Made by a program: the position numbers and the translations under genes. A stretch of DNA of 64,000 nucleotides from Methanosarcina barkeri str. Wiesmoor (GTDB lineage: Archaea > Halobacteriota > Methanosarcinia > Methanosarcinales > Methanosarcinaceae): assembly GCF_000969985.1 (NCBI RefSeq), contig NZ_CP009526.1, positions 868,001 through 932,000 on the forward strand, given 5' to 3'. The notes under the pieces were generated by a model. It was not told the origin of the DNA. It did no database searches and was given only the letters and a program-made list of their open reading frames with translations. Of the stretch, positions 1 to 8,631 are shown piece after piece. The first letter of the stretch is position 1. Every line of letters starts with the position of its first letter.

Positions 1-2
1 TA

Positions 3-68
3 ATAATGATGGCACTCTTTGCCCTGAGTAAGTACGGTTTTGAGCTAAACTACAAAGAAGAAAAATAA
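3..68 (+). CDS. C-terminal tail of an unidentified protein (partial)
   Basis: An open frame runs in from the left edge and ends at TAA 66-68, giving about 21 residues that finish with a charged tail (YKEEK). The product cannot be identified from this fragment. It converges on the acyltransferase gene that ends at 88, leaving about 20 bases between the two stops, which is the spacing expected of two real convergent genes. It could still be a chance open frame. Confidence 0.35.
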   Translation: MMMALFALSKYGFELNYKEEK

Positions 69-87
69 AACAGTGAAGATATTAAAA

Positions 88-636
88 TCAGGTTTTAAGT
101 TCTCCTACATCTTCAAGTTTTTTGATAACCCTTGCAGGATAACCCAGGGCAAGACTATTTGGAGAGATATTACGGCTAACTACGGATCCAATACCTATTA
201 TTGAGTTATCCCCGATTTCAACACCCTGCGTGATTATACATCCTGGATTTACAGAGACTCCACGTCCTATTTTTATGGGAGCCATAGTTCTCGGATATGC
301 CTGTCTTGTAGTCAAACTTCCTCTCGTATGTGCAGATAATATGCATTTATCGCCAATTTCCGAGTAATCCCCTATCGTAATTAATTCAGGGTGTATCCTG
401 TCAAAAACCACATCATAGCCGACATATACATTCTCCCCGATATTTACACCCCGCATTCTGTGCAATTTAGCTCTCCAGGAAGGAACTGGAGCGCTTGAAG
501 CAAGCCGTTCTAGAATCCAATTTTTAAAATATTTAATGCCAAAAAGAAGTTTATTACTGTGATAATGGTCCGCAATTTCGCAAAAGGTTACCTGATCTCT
601 ATTAGACACTACAGCAGTCGTACGAATACCCCCCAT
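88..636 (-). CDS. Hexapeptide-repeat (LbH) acyltransferase
   Basis: This is a 182-residue protein of the maltose/galactoside O-acetyltransferase type. From about residue 66 to 170 it has the left-handed beta-helix hexapeptide pattern (IGENVYVG, IGDYSEIGDKC, IKIGRGVSVNPG, VEIGDNSIIGIGSVV), and it ends with the usual NSLALGYPARVIKK cap. A histidine in SAHTRG is in the position of the family's catalytic base. It probably transfers an acetyl or other acyl group from CoA, or possibly from the nearby acyl carrier protein, to a hydroxyl or amino group. It is the last gene of the minus-strand carrier-protein cluster, 344 bases beyond the DUF362 gene, so membership in the same transcript is uncertain. 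The N-terminal 60 residues are not typical hexapeptide repeat. Confidence 0.8.
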   Translation of the reverse strand: MGGIRTTAVVSNRDQVTFCEIADHYHSNKLLFGIKYFKNWILERLASSAPVPSWRAKLHRMRGVNIGENVYVGYDVVFDRIHPELITIGDYSEIGDKCILSAHTRGSLTTRQAYPRTMAPIKIGRGVSVNPGCIITQGVEIGDNSIIGIGSVVSRNISPNSLALGYPARVIKKLEDVGELKT

Positions 637-980
637 TTCCCTATATATTTTTTATACTATTTTCTTGTCTATACTATTTCCTTATCAAATTATTTTATAT
701 CGTTTCTCTCTCACATTGTTTGTAATGTTTTTATCAGATTTTTTATATTTATATTTTCATTGGCATTTTGATGGATGACTAAATTTCTATAGTCATATTT
801 AATTAATTTTGACACTACTACTCTGCTGAATACTGGTGTCGAGTAAACCTCAAAATGTCGTATAGAATCGATTGCAATTATTCGGAATCATTGAATTCCT
901 GATGATTGGCTCAACCTAGTTTCCGGGATACTTGATAAACAAATTTCCAGACGACTTTCTTGTTAACCGCAACTCTCTCT
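637..980. other. Non-coding, AT-rich spacer
   Basis: There is no convincing gene in these 344 bases. The part nearest the acyltransferase (about 640-770) is a T-rich run on the plus strand, that is A-rich on the transcribed minus strand, with TATA-like stretches that could hold a promoter for the acyltransferase. I see no clear terminator hairpin. Confidence 0.4.
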
Positions 981-2120
981 TTAACTTTTGCCTCTGCTTA
1001 CAAGCTTCATAAGCAGTGATTTTTTTAATTCTACCGCATCATTAGGGCAAAGTTCGCGGCAGCAATAACAGTGAATGCACTTTTCCTCGTTAATTTTGAG
1101 TGTTCGGTTTATTTCCTCTATGGCATGTGCCGAACAGTTCGAAACGCAGGCTTTACAAAGTGCACAGTTTGAAGTGTTAATAATTGGTCTTACAGCTAAC
1201 TGCTTTCTAAGGATTCTCATAAGGAAAGCTGGCATGTAAGCAGTTATTCCACCTTCAGGGCTTTTGAATCTGACCTTTATCTTTTCCAGAGGTACTCCTA
1301 TAATTTCGGGATGTTCGGTTCCGAAACCTCTTTCGAGTGCAGCTTTATTTGTAGGGACCTTTAAAGGATCGATTCCTATAAGCTCAGAGGCTACAATATC
1401 CAGGGCTACACAGTTATAACTTGCCATAATTACACCTGCAAGGACAGGTGTACCATTGGATGGGCCATTTCCTTCCATTCCGATTACCCCATCCATAACT
1501 GCAAGCTGGGGCTTGACAACAGAATATATATCCACAACCGCTTCCCCAAAACGGCGGCGGTCTTCCAGGAAATGAGCTTGTTTTCTGGTTTTCTGAGGTA
1601 TGGCGCCGAAGAAATTTTTGATTGCCCCCGTATACAATGTAAGTTCATGGGTCTTAAGCTTTGGAAGCGAGATTACTATATCTGCCTCAAGTACAGCTTT
1701 TGAGATGTACAGATGAGAAAACTGCCTTGCGCCCGGAACATCAACTTCAATAAAACCTGAGGTCTCAAAATTGATAAGTTCAACCCCATGATCGGAAGCA
1801 ACATCCTCAATGCCGGACGCTTTAAGCGCTTGCGAAGTTGTAGTAGTTCCGGGTTTTACAATGCCGGACCCATCTCCTATGACTGGAATGCCTCCAGCTT
1901 CCAAGACCAGTTCGCACATAGCGGACACTATCGCCGGATGGGTGGTGACGGCATCCTCTGGTGGTCGGATAGAAAGCACATTGGGTTTGAGGAGCACGCG
2001 GCTGCCAGGAACTATAACCTTCTCAAGTCCACCTATCAGGTTCAGTGCTTCTTTTACTGCTTTTTTAGCATCCGAGTAGTCCTGGCATTCAACAATTGAG
2101 ACCTTTGTATTCATATTCAC
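981..2120 (-). CDS. DUF362 protein with C-terminal 2[4Fe-4S] ferredoxin domain
   Basis: The 379-residue product has an N-terminal DUF362 domain (about residues 8-260; LKPNVL, GDGSG, SLPKLKTHELTLYTGAIKNF, MDGVIGMEGNGPSNG). A short C-terminal ferredoxin module follows with two CX2CX2CX3C clusters (CALCKACVSNC and CIHCYCCRELC). DUF362 proteins are widespread in anaerobes, often next to redox or cofactor genes, and most have no proven reaction. Here the gene follows the NadE-like gene in a carrier-protein cluster, so an electron-transfer or reductive step on the cluster's product is a reasonable inference. The start is an ATG with a second ATG-like codon close by; length agrees with other DUF362-ferredoxin fusions. 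Confidence 0.85.
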   Translation of the reverse strand: MNMNTKVSIVECQDYSDAKKAVKEALNLIGGLEKVIVPGSRVLLKPNVLSIRPPEDAVTTHPAIVSAMCELVLEAGGIPVIGDGSGIVKPGTTTTSQALKASGIEDVASDHGVELINFETSGFIEVDVPGARQFSHLYISKAVLEADIVISLPKLKTHELTLYTGAIKNFFGAIPQKTRKQAHFLEDRRRFGEAVVDIYSVVKPQLAVMDGVIGMEGNGPSNGTPVLAGVIMASYNCVALDIVASELIGIDPLKVPTNKAALERGFGTEHPEIIGVPLEKIKVRFKSPEGGITAYMPAFLMRILRKQLAVRPIINTSNCALCKACVSNCSAHAIEEINRTLKINEEKCIHCYCCRELCPNDAVELKKSLLMKLVSRGKS

Positions 2121-2314
2121 ACTTTTGGATTCGTGATTAAGTTTATTCTCACAATGATATTATGTGAAAGTACTCTGCCAGAAAGGCTTCTGGCAGTTTA
2201 TAGGCAGGTAGTTGCTCCGGAGAAAGTTCTGTCTCGATTTTAAGCAAAGATCTGAAATTCTGATTTTAGCTGTATTTTAGCCGGTATAACTTTTTCTACA
2301 GGCGTTTTTGCAAT

Positions 2315-3307
2315 TTACCTGTTAATGTAGCAAACAGGCGGCGCGGCTCGTATATATTCTGTAGTATCTTTTATTCTACTGATGTGCCTCTGGACTTTTT
2401 CTATTGTCTCTCTGGGCAGACCGGTGTTCTTTTCAATTACTTGCAGGGGCAACTGGTGCTCCTGGGCATACAGTAGCTGATCCATTATCTGAATCGGCAT
2501 ACGCCAGTAGAATTCCTCATCAGTTGTGTAATGGTTCCAGGTATCAGCACTTGGAGGGCGTTTTATTATCTCTTCGTTAACATTGAGCAGCTTCCCCAGA
2601 GCATAAACCTGGACTTTGTAGCAGTCTGACAGAGGTTCTAGATCTACGCCCCCATCTCCATATTTCACAAACTGGCCAAGGACCATTTCGGTCTTGTTGG
2701 TCGTACCGCAAACTGCGTAATTCATCGTTTCAGCACACATATATTGAACGAGCATTCTGGATCTCTGTTTAACACCCTGCAATCCTATCAATTCCAGATA
2801 GTCGTTTGCTTTTAACCTGTGTCTTGCGACGATTTCACCATTTTTTACCAGGTGTATATAAGGAACATTTAGCAGGCCAGTGTTAAGGAAATCAGGCAGT
2901 GCCAGCGACGTTTTATGTATTCTGGCATCATACTCAGGGCAGGTTCTCTTTATAATCTGTTCTTTCTTATCATAGATATTAAGCGATCTCAAGATTGGAG
3001 AGATAGGCACTTCTTCATACGACACACCAAGGCTTTCACAGATCTCCGCTCCCAAGGCCTTGCTGGAAGGGGCAGATTCCTCTTCAGGAAGGAGAAGTCC
3101 ATATACTTTTTCTTTTCCGAGTTCCTGTACACATAGTGTAAGTATTACGGCTGAGTCAATTCCTCCCGAAACCCCTATAACAACTCCTTTTTTCTTAAAA
3201 CTCGCTACCTGGTCTCTAATAAAACCCCTGAGCTTTAAAGCTATATTCCCAATATTTCCATTGAGTTCTTCTATTATATTTATGCTCACTTCTTCTGCGA
3301 TTTGCAT
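2315..3307 (-). CDS. nadE: NAD synthetase-like PP-loop ATP pyrophosphatase
   Basis: This 330-residue protein has the NadE PP-loop (SGGIDSA near residue 46) and the later NAD synthetase signature region CGTTNKTEMVLGQFVKYGDGGVDLEPL. The family makes NAD from deamido-NAD by adenylating a carboxylate and attacking it with ammonia. It has no glutaminase domain, so it would use free ammonia or a partner. It carries an insertion around residues 95-165 and a C-terminal extension, making it longer than the typical 250-280-residue archaeal NadE. It sits inside an ACP/adenylation cluster beside a second PP-loop enzyme. It may therefore be a dedicated amide-forming enzyme rather than the housekeeping NAD synthetase; this is inference, and which is true depends on whether another nadE exists in the genome. 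Confidence 0.8.
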   Translation of the reverse strand: MQIAEEVSINIIEELNGNIGNIALKLRGFIRDQVASFKKKGVVIGVSGGIDSAVILTLCVQELGKEKVYGLLLPEEESAPSSKALGAEICESLGVSYEEVPISPILRSLNIYDKKEQIIKRTCPEYDARIHKTSLALPDFLNTGLLNVPYIHLVKNGEIVARHRLKANDYLELIGLQGVKQRSRMLVQYMCAETMNYAVCGTTNKTEMVLGQFVKYGDGGVDLEPLSDCYKVQVYALGKLLNVNEEIIKRPPSADTWNHYTTDEEFYWRMPIQIMDQLLYAQEHQLPLQVIEKNTGLPRETIEKVQRHISRIKDTTEYIRAAPPVCYINR

Positions 3308-3364
3308 AATATTGCCCCCTTAAATAATCAGATTTTAGAATTAGGCTGTCCAATGTCCAAATTT

Positions 3365-3406
3365 TACTGTTCCAATTATACTGTTCCAATTATACTGTTC
3401 AAATTA
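3365..3406. repeat. 14-bp tandem repeat, 3 copies
   Basis: The unit TACTGTTCCAATTA begins at 3365, 3379 and 3393, the third copy with a substitution (TTCAAATTA). It lies in the 129-base gap between the NadE-like gene and the upstream PP-loop gene. Confidence 0.8.
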
Positions 3407-3436
3407 ACTACTGTAATTAAACTCTTTATCTTAAAA

Positions 3437-4474
3437 TCAAATTTTAGCTAGTATTTTTTGTGATTTCTTTACTTTCAGTTTAAACTTTCTTGCAGCCTCT
3501 TCTATCAATGGCTGTGACAATTCCTGATTAATTTTTTTAAGTCCTTCTTCTCTTGACATTTCTCCGCTTCGGACAAGCCCTGCTACGTCAAAGGCATATG
3601 GATGAAACCCGTATTTCTCCAGGTGGTTGTAACAGGCAAAGGAATTCAATGTACAGTTGGTTGAATTGCTGTCATTGATTCCCGGAAGTTCCCACCCGAT
3701 TTCCAGCAGTGTCTCAAGCACTTTGTCTTCACTGTAATCCCAGAGACATAGAGGATGTAGAATGCTCGGAACGTTCTCATCTATGTTCTCAAGAACTTCT
3801 TTTTTCAGGAGGAAAATTTCGTCCTTATCCTCGATGTCTATTTTCTGAAGCTGTTTCTCAAATAAGCTTCTGGACCACTGGATAAAATTGACTGACAGGT
3901 TGATTATGGGATTAGGAGACTGTCCAGCTGTAAAGGCAAATACGATGAAAGGTGCTTTTTGAAGAATGGCCTGCTCTATCAGCTTCTGTTTAATGATAGT
4001 GATGCAAATGTTGCATATGTCACTGGCTCGATATTTGGCGAATCTTGGAAATGCATCATATGACTCTGCAGCTTTTCGGAATGTATCATATAAAATTTCC
4101 TTTTCCATTGTCAACTGGAAATAATCGCATCCTGTGATCTCGCACATTTTTTTTGCATTCATTATTGCGTTTTCTGAAATGAACCCGTTATCGAACTGAA
4201 CAGCCAGTACCTTAAGGAAAGGATAGTCTTTTTTGAGCTTGTAGAGCGTGTACGACGAATCTTTCCCACCTGAAAGTGCATAAATTATATCGTAGTTACC
4301 CTTTCCCCTGTACTGCTCAAAAAGTTTTTCAATTCTGGTCAGGTATTCATTTTTTTCCTGTGGACTAAGTGGGGTATATGTCTCACAAAAGTGACAGAGG
4401 CCAGTTTTTTCATTAATTTGTATACCTGGAATCTCGGAATCCAGAATACACTTTTTACACACTAGCTTTGACAT
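3437..4474 (-). CDS. PP-loop ATPase of the N-acetyl sugar amidotransferase / AANH type
   Basis: The 345-residue protein opens with a cysteine zinc-binding pattern (CKKC near residue 6, CHFC near residue 28), then the PP-loop SGGKDSS near residue 69, and a further CNIC motif. This layout matches WbpG/PseA-like amidotransferases and related adenine-nucleotide alpha-hydrolases, which adenylate a carbonyl or carboxyl and add nitrogen or sulfur. The start overlaps the end of the adenylating-enzyme gene by 20 bases, so the two are translationally coupled. With an ACP in the same operon, the acceptor could be a carrier-bound acyl group; PP-loop enzymes of this superfamily are known to install thioamides in closthioamide biosynthesis. 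A sugar amidotransferase role is the main alternative. Confidence 0.8.
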   Translation of the reverse strand: MSKLVCKKCILDSEIPGIQINEKTGLCHFCETYTPLSPQEKNEYLTRIEKLFEQYRGKGNYDIIYALSGGKDSSYTLYKLKKDYPFLKVLAVQFDNGFISENAIMNAKKMCEITGCDYFQLTMEKEILYDTFRKAAESYDAFPRFAKYRASDICNICITIIKQKLIEQAILQKAPFIVFAFTAGQSPNPIINLSVNFIQWSRSLFEKQLQKIDIEDKDEIFLLKKEVLENIDENVPSILHPLCLWDYSEDKVLETLLEIGWELPGINDSNSTNCTLNSFACYNHLEKYGFHPYAFDVAGLVRSGEMSREEGLKKINQELSQPLIEEAARKFKLKVKKSQKILAKI

Positions 4475-5933
4475 GTTGGTACTCCTCTATAATGGATCGG
4501 TTGGATATTTTTCCATTCTCGCTTATGGGAAGGTGATCAATGAATAGTATTTCTCTTGGACGCAGGTATCCTGGCAGGCTTTTTCGACAGAATGCATACA
4601 ACTTTTCAATTTCTGTTCCTTTTGCAGGTATGACCATGAGGCTAATTGCGGTTCCCATAAGTTCATGGTGCACAGGTACGACAAAAACCCTGGATACTTC
4701 GTTATTTTCCTCTATGCTTTTCTCAATTTCTCTTGGGTTAACACGATGATCACCGATTTTTATAAGGTCATCCTTGCGTCCCAGCAGTTTGATATATCCG
4801 TTGGGTAATTTCTGTGCAAGATCACCGGTATGCAGCCATCCATCTATAATTTTCATCCCAGTGGCAATTTCATCATCGAGGTAACCCAGCATAATGTTGT
4901 CTCCGGTAGCAACCAGTTCACCCGTAATATTAGGTTTTGCTGGTCTGTACTCGGAATCAAAGACATCCAGTATAACCCCTGGAATTGCTTTTCCTATAGT
5001 GTCAACGAGCTCATTCACATCTTCTGCTGGCAGATAAGCAAGTCTTGCCGTAGCTTCAGTTTGCCCGTACATCGGTAGAATCTCCAGATCTGGAGCTAAT
5101 TCCCTTATGTCGTTTACAATATCCCGATCCATTTCTCCACCTGCTGATGCAGCGGTTCTGACTCTTGAGAAATCCTTTTTGAATCTATCCGGATATCGAA
5201 GGAGTATACGATAGGTACTGGGTACCCCATAGAATATGGATATGTCTGATCCTATAAGGTTGAAAATAGAGTCTATGAAATTCATATTTCCAATCCTGAC
5301 TGAGCTGCCAGCTACCAGATGGGAGTTAATTATGGAATTCCCAAAAGCGTGATGTGGGGATATCACCAGTGCTCCTTTATCTCTGGAAGTTATCCTGAGT
5401 ACCTTTATTATTGACTCTGCGTTTGCTACCAGATTTCTGTTACTTAACATTACACCTTTTGGGGTGCCTGTCGTGCCTGAAGTGTAAAGGACGAGCTGTA
5501 GTTGTGGATTATTCACTTCTGTTTCAATCTTCTTACGCAAAAACTCTCCAGAAGTATTGCTGGAAATAATTACTACAGTTCCAAAACGCTCAAAAAAGTC
5601 CTCTCCAAATCTTGAGTATTGTGTATCGGTTACGATGATATTGTTGACATGGGCGGCATCAAGGATTTTCTCAATACTGAATTTAGGAAATTCTATTGGT
5701 AGAGGAATTGCGATATTCGCAGATCGATATACTGCCATGAGCACTTTCACATACAGCATGCCTGATTCTGCCAGTATTGAAAATCGGCAGTGGTTAAAAT
5801 CCATTAAAAGTGAAGCAATTGTGTTTATATCATTGTCAAGGCAGCTATAGGAAATTGAACTCTTTCCCTCTTCCAGGGCAATGCTTTGAGGAGTTTTTCT
5901 GGCGTACTCAGTGATATACGCATCAATTCGCAT
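4455..5933 (-). CDS. Stand-alone acyl/aminoacyl adenylating enzyme (AMP-binding, ANL family)
   Basis: All ANL core motifs are present in this 492-residue protein: the phosphate loop YTSGTTGTPKG near residue 150, YGQTEA near 290, the GWLHTGD aspartate near 370, GRKDDLIKIGDHRVNPREIE in the hinge region, and the C-terminal catalytic lysine in ENGKIS near 475. It activates a carboxylic acid as an adenylate and loads it on a thiol. Only 6 bases separate it from the acyl carrier protein gene, so the carrier protein is the likely acceptor rather than CoA. It lacks condensation or thioesterase domains, so this is a discrete A-type enzyme and not a modular NRPS. The substrate cannot be read with confidence from the sequence. 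Confidence 0.9.
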   Translation of the reverse strand: MRIDAYITEYARKTPQSIALEEGKSSISYSCLDNDINTIASLLMDFNHCRFSILAESGMLYVKVLMAVYRSANIAIPLPIEFPKFSIEKILDAAHVNNIIVTDTQYSRFGEDFFERFGTVVIISSNTSGEFLRKKIETEVNNPQLQLVLYTSGTTGTPKGVMLSNRNLVANAESIIKVLRITSRDKGALVISPHHAFGNSIINSHLVAGSSVRIGNMNFIDSIFNLIGSDISIFYGVPSTYRILLRYPDRFKKDFSRVRTAASAGGEMDRDIVNDIRELAPDLEILPMYGQTEATARLAYLPAEDVNELVDTIGKAIPGVILDVFDSEYRPAKPNITGELVATGDNIMLGYLDDEIATGMKIIDGWLHTGDLAQKLPNGYIKLLGRKDDLIKIGDHRVNPREIEKSIEENNEVSRVFVVPVHHELMGTAISLMVIPAKGTEIEKLYAFCRKSLPGYLRPREILFIDHLPISENGKISNRSIIEEYQHVKASV

Positions 5934-5939
5934 GCCTTT

Positions 5940-6185
5940 TCACTTCGCCAGCGTGGTAATCATATTCGTGATTCCCTGCAACGAATCAAAGTTTTCCGGT
6001 GTTAGCATATCTTCAGGAATCTCTATATAATATTTCTCGCAAATGTAGTCCATAAGTTCAAGCAGACCAATGGAATCTATAATGCCGTTTTGAGTGAGAG
6101 AATCATCATCTTTCAAGCTGCTGGTACTATCCATAAAAGAATTAGCTTTTAAGTAATCGACTATATCATTCTTTATTTGTTCCAT
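5940..6185 (-). CDS. Acyl/peptidyl carrier protein
   Basis: The 81-residue acidic helical protein carries the phosphopantetheine attachment motif DSIG, with Ser38 as the modified residue (context NGIIDSIGLLELM), followed by the usual helix III region. The ATG is preceded by a G-rich Shine-Dalgarno stretch about 10 bases upstream. It is the first gene of the operon that continues through the adenylating enzyme (6-base gap). A phosphopantetheinyl transferase gene lies just upstream on the same strand, which explains how it would become holo-protein. Archaea generally do not use ACP for fatty acid synthesis, so this one probably serves a special pathway. Confidence 0.92.
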   Translation of the reverse strand: MEQIKNDIVDYLKANSFMDSTSSLKDDDSLTQNGIIDSIGLLELMDYICEKYYIEIPEDMLTPENFDSLQGITNMITTLAK

Positions 6186-6274
6186 GTGTTATTACCCCCA
6201 ACGTTTTTCATTCAGCGGACCAGTGATCATAAATAACGCATTTCTGCCCATAATGACATGAGTCCCCAGTGATA

Positions 6275-6298
6275 ATTACGTAATACTACTATATAAAT
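6275..6298 (-). promoter_or_regulatory. Probable promoter of the ACP operon with palindrome at the start site
   Basis: Read on the minus strand, ATTTATATA (6298 to 6290) is a good archaeal TATA box about 105 bases before the ACP start codon. Six bases after it lies the perfect 10-bp palindrome ATTACGTAAT (6275-6284), where RNA polymerase would begin or a repressor could bind. The half-site TATTACG overlaps this palindrome and recurs in the twin palindromes near 20770 and 20882. The rest of 6186-6521 holds no gene. Confidence 0.45.
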
Positions 6299-6521
6299 AA
6301 TTTGAGTCACTTCTTGGCTGATAAAAACACTGGTGAAGACAAAAATTGAGTAAAATCAATTGCTTGCATCCTGATTCACTGGATGATATAATTCACTAAC
6401 TCTATAACTATATGTACTCAGTATCTCTCCCGGATAATTGGGTATTTATATGCACACAGAAAAATCCGAAAAATATAGAAAAGTGTTTAGAACTTTAAAC
6501 TTTAGATTTCATCGAAAATCT

Positions 6522-7217
6522 TCAGTCCCAGTTGCAGTCGATTTTTTGAAGACGATTTATACCAATGATATGCGATTCCGAACGGGTTACAATGGAAAAT
6601 AAATATTTGTTATCTAGAATATAAGTTGAATGATTGACACTGTTAAGATCCAGTTCTCTATTAAAAATAAGACACATTTTTTTGTTTGAAAACTTGGAAT
6701 AGGCTTCTTTTAAAGTCCATGTTTTTAAAATATCGGTTTCATCTACAGTTTCGTCCATTAGTGAAGTTTTCTTATACAGGTTTTTAAAATTACTTTTAAG
6801 ATCCAGCTTTCTCGTAAGTTCAATATCAATACCAACATCAACCTTTGAGATTGCAAGGGCTGCAAGGCGTTCAGTATAGGATATACAAATGCATAGTTCA
6901 TTGTGATTAAGGATGCAGACCTTTCCATATTCGTCTTTGTATGTGGATATTTCGGAAGCGGATTGCTCATTAGCAACTTTGCATGTGATGTGTTTTAAAA
7001 CCGTTCTGGAGACAATATATCTTTTCTTAAAGTGACTTGTCTTCAACCTCTTGAGATATTCCAGTTCTATTCTGCTGAGGTAACTTGTATTAAATGTATC
7101 ATAATTATCCAGGTCAACAAGAAAAACGAGAACATCGCTCTGTTGCCACAGGTATGGGATGTGTCCAAGAGAAACGGGAAAGGGCAACTTTATATATTTG
7201 TTGTACATGTAGTCCAC
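6522..7217 (-). CDS. 4'-phosphopantetheinyl transferase, Sfp type
   Basis: The 231-residue protein has the two Sfp-family signatures: VGIDIELTRK near residue 126, with the Mg-binding Asp and Glu, and KTWTLKEAYSKF near residue 165 (the W-x-x-KEA motif). It would transfer phosphopantetheine from CoA to Ser38 of the neighbouring carrier protein. The first start is GTG, with an in-frame ATG three codons later; either could be used. It lies 336 bases upstream of the ACP operon and may have its own promoter. The DNA is very AT-rich. Sfp-type enzymes occur only sporadically in archaea, which supports a horizontally acquired pathway. Confidence 0.88.
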   Translation of the reverse strand: MDYMYNKYIKLPFPVSLGHIPYLWQQSDVLVFLVDLDNYDTFNTSYLSRIELEYLKRLKTSHFKKRYIVSRTVLKHITCKVANEQSASEISTYKDEYGKVCILNHNELCICISYTERLAALAISKVDVGIDIELTRKLDLKSNFKNLYKKTSLMDETVDETDILKTWTLKEAYSKFSNKKMCLIFNRELDLNSVNHSTYILDNKYLFSIVTRSESHIIGINRLQKIDCNWD

Positions 7218-7748
7218 TTACATATGCTACATTTTAGTTTCCACACTCTTTATTTATTGGATATTTACTGAAGAAGGATACAAAGGTTGTATCGAGAAAA
7301 ACTCCTGCTTTACCTTGATTTTATCTGGAAAACGTTTCCAGAGTTACAATCCAGAGTTGCAAGTAACTGATCCAGCTGTGGTATTTCCACTTCTACGTGG
7401 TGTATCTTTGTTGTTTATGCTTAGATTTATAGCTAAGTTTCATATAAATTATTTCTAATTCTTTAACATACTTTACAGTTCTCACACTTTCTTAAACATT
7501 GAGATCAGAGAGTTTTAATTTGCAAAAAGGGTGGATTATTTACTGTCGTTGACAGTATGCTGAAACCCATATATTGGTATTAAATTTATACTTTATATAA
7601 ATAATTCTAAAAAGCAATCCTAAAATATATAAACGATAAGGATATAGGGTATTCGTTTCTTAGCGCCTCTACTCAGGGGTCGCATACTTTTTATAACTAA
7701 AAGAATAGTGAGCAATATAATGCTAAATCAATATAATTCAATCATTAA
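7218..7748. other. Divergent intergenic region
   Basis: This stretch separates the minus-strand carrier-protein cluster from the plus-strand genes. It is AT-rich, with TATA-like sequences on both strands (for example AAATATATAAACG near 7624 for the rightward gene). I see no credible gene here. Confidence 0.5.
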
Positions 7749-7796
7749 CTGAGGTGTCCGAAACTGCAAACTGCGGAAGAAAGGGTAAGAGCGAGA

Positions 7797-8066
7797 TTGG
7801 TTAAGTATCTCGGCAGGGATGAAAACGGGATACGCAAGGTTGTGCTCAATCTCTTCCTGACCGGAGACAAGTTCACCACCGGTGAAGTTTACGATTACCT
7901 GGATAAAGGAAATTTTGAGGTAAGCTACCGGGGAGTCTCGGCTATGGTCGGGCTTATGAATACAAGGCTCGGGATCTTGAGCATAAATGTCACCGGAGAT
8001 CACAACGTCTATTCCCTAAAAGAAAGTTATAAAAACATTGTTGGCTCTGTGCTTGAAAACTACTGA
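7797..8066 (+). CDS. Small DUF2551-like archaeal protein
   Basis: This small conserved-looking protein (89 residues from TTG 7797) has a winged-helix-like pattern: KVVLNLFLTGDKFTTGEVYDYL, then a second helix pair and a beta hairpin near the end (LGILSINVTGDHNVYSLK). It resembles the methanogen DUF2551 family. The frame is open back to 7749, and the upstream residues LQTAEERVRARLVKYL look like genuine protein. The true start is therefore probably the CTG at 7764, preceded by the Shine-Dalgarno-like GAGGTG at 7751. It may be a small DNA-binding regulator, but the function is not established. Confidence 0.75.
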   Translation: MVKYLGRDENGIRKVVLNLFLTGDKFTTGEVYDYLDKGNFEVSYRGVSAMVGLMNTRLGILSINVTGDHNVYSLKESYKNIVGSVLENY

Positions 8067-8600
8067 GCCACTCTTCTTACTATCTGTTTTTAGGTAACAA
8101 TTTTGAAATTGCTTACTGATTCTGTTAAAGCAGCGAAAAGAATGGAGTGACTACAGGCTTTGAATCTTGCTTCGAGATACTCTAATTTACTTAAAATTCT
8201 AATTTACTTAAAATATATATTTGGAAAAGTTGAAGGGCTGGAGGCTTCTAAAATTTAATTCAACAAAACGAGCTGTAGAGCATGCAATTTTTACGTCTGA
8301 CATAGATTCTCAGTTCGGCAACCGATCCCAAAACTCCAAATCGCTTCTCTTAATGCCAGGTCTCAAATAATCAAGCGATTTTCTAATCATACAAATATTT
8401 TTGAAGTTTTACTCATTTAATGGTAAAAGTGGTTTTGGGATGGTCTCAATAAATAGAATTTTTAAGCAAAAGAGATATTAATATCTTGGACAAGAGAAGG
8501 TATTAAGCTCTATTAAGTGAGATATTTACGCGGATAGTTTTCAGATCTGGATATTTTCAGGGGGAAAACGCATAAAAAAATTAAATGTTATACCTAAGAG
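8067..8600. other. Non-coding region with tandem duplication and inverted repeat
   Basis: No gene is supported here. The 17-bp unit TCTAATTTACTTAAAAT is exactly duplicated at 8181-8214. The sequence ATCCCAAAAC near 8325 and its inverse GTTTTGGGAT near 8430 form a 10-bp inverted repeat about 95 bases apart, which could be the ends of a small mobile-element remnant. Confidence 0.5.
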
Positions 8601-8631
8601 AAGGGGAATTTTTCGTGCAGGACTTCGTCTT

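Noticed and set aside
559-771. Plus-strand hydrophobic frame of 70 codons
   Set aside because: It is the translation of a T-rich promoter-like region overlapping the acyltransferase start and looks membrane-like only because of base composition.
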